5,386 nucleotides of DNA from an uncultured bacterium (GTDB lineage Bacteria; Patescibacteriota; Minisyncoccia; Moranbacterales; GWC2-37-73): assembly GCA_903866285.1 (NCBI GenBank), contig CAIPMZ010000025.1, forward strand, positions 1 to 5,386, read 5' to 3'. A model generated the notes under the pieces. It saw nothing but the letters and a program-made list of their open reading frames with translations, ran no database searches and was not told where the DNA came from. Each line of letters opens with the position of its first letter. The stretch's first letter is position 1. Positions 5,300-5,386 of the stretch are shown here, one piece after another. Made by a program: the position numbers and the translations under genes.

Positions 5300-5386
5300 C
5301 TATTTTTTAAAATTATTAAACAATTCTTTCTTTTTTACTTGCATTAAAGTGGCATATTCATTGTCGCTTTTTTCATAGGCAAACTT
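5300..5386 (-). CDS. C-terminal fragment of an unrecognised protein, cut by the right edge
   Basis: Read from the right edge on the - strand, the frame is open for 28 codons, starting KFAYEKSDNEYATL and ending KKKELFNNFKK, then TAG at 5302-5300. The peptide is hydrophilic, Lys/Glu/Asn-rich and has the look of a genuine bacterial C-terminus, and this is the expected position for a gene convergent with lnt. No family can be recognised from so short a piece. The start lies outside the window. The same frame stays open for 30 sense codons after the TAG, to another TAG at 5207-5209. That extension is probably chance but is noted because a TAG also interrupts ybeY. Confidence 0.5.
   Translation of the reverse strand, partial: KFAYEKSDNEYATLMQVKKKELFNNFKK

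Noticed and set aside
5291..5310. AAATA/TATTT mini-hairpin with T-run as the lnt terminator
   Set aside because: Only five A-T pairs around a 4-base loop, too weak to support, and it overlaps the end of the - strand reading frame.
1..5386. UGA recoded as glycine, as in Gracilibacteria and Absconditabacteria
   Set aside because: No in-frame TGA occurs in the five genes, and their conserved glycines are encoded by GGN codons.
1..5386. tRNA, rRNA, CRISPR arrays, insertion sequences or phage genes
   Set aside because: No cloverleaf-like segment, regular repeat-spacer pattern, transposase motif or terminal inverted repeats were seen in the window.

Overview
The window is an AT-rich stretch of a bacterial chromosome carrying a cell-division and envelope cluster. 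It holds five genes on the + strand, ybeY, dgkA, ftsA, ftsZ and an lnt-like apolipoprotein N-acyltransferase, plus the tail of one unrecognised gene entering from the right edge on the - strand. The AT-rich composition, small single-domain proteins, start codons without a Shine-Dalgarno sequence, the ybeY-dgkA-ftsA-ftsZ order and the flavour of the FtsA and FtsZ sequences suggest a Candidate Phyla Radiation (Patescibacteria) genome, perhaps Parcubacteria-like. This is inference from memory of such genomes, not a database result. The standard bacterial code fits: all five complete genes end in TAA, and TGA is not used as a sense codon in them.

Layout. 1-447: ybeY (rRNA maturation endonuclease), whose conserved N-terminal helix reads upstream through an in-frame TAG at 25-27. 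466-828: dgkA, 18 bp behind ybeY and probably co-transcribed. 829-906: a good sigma70-type promoter (-35 at the very end of dgkA) and a weak hairpin plus T-run in the ftsA leader. 907-2166: ftsA. 2167-2382: a 216-bp gap with a strong promoter (TTGACA and an extended -10) and a long leader that can fold so that its 3' arm abuts the ftsZ start codon. 2383-3636: ftsZ. 3637-3800: an A/T hairpin on the ftsZ stop, a GC-rich 12-bp inverted repeat and an extended -10 box ahead of lnt. 3801-5192: lnt-like gene. 5193-5299: short convergent gap. 5300-5386: C-terminal tail of a - strand gene.

How the genes work together. FtsZ forms the division ring, and FtsA tethers it to the membrane through its C-terminal amphipathic helix, binding the conserved FtsZ tail, which is present here. 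DgkA phosphorylates a membrane lipid alcohol (diacylglycerol or undecaprenol) and so supports envelope lipid or cell-wall carrier recycling. Lnt acylates lipoproteins. YbeY matures rRNA. ftsA and ftsZ stand apart from murein genes such as murC, ddl and ftsQ, and each has its own promoter.

The points most worth a second look are the TAG inside ybeY, the hairpin over the ftsZ translation start, the Asn replacing the usual phosphate-2 Asp of FtsA, the operator-like inverted repeat before lnt, and the missing last membrane helix of Lnt, for which a hydrophobic candidate lies just downstream in the +1 frame. I see no clearly new multi-gene system here.
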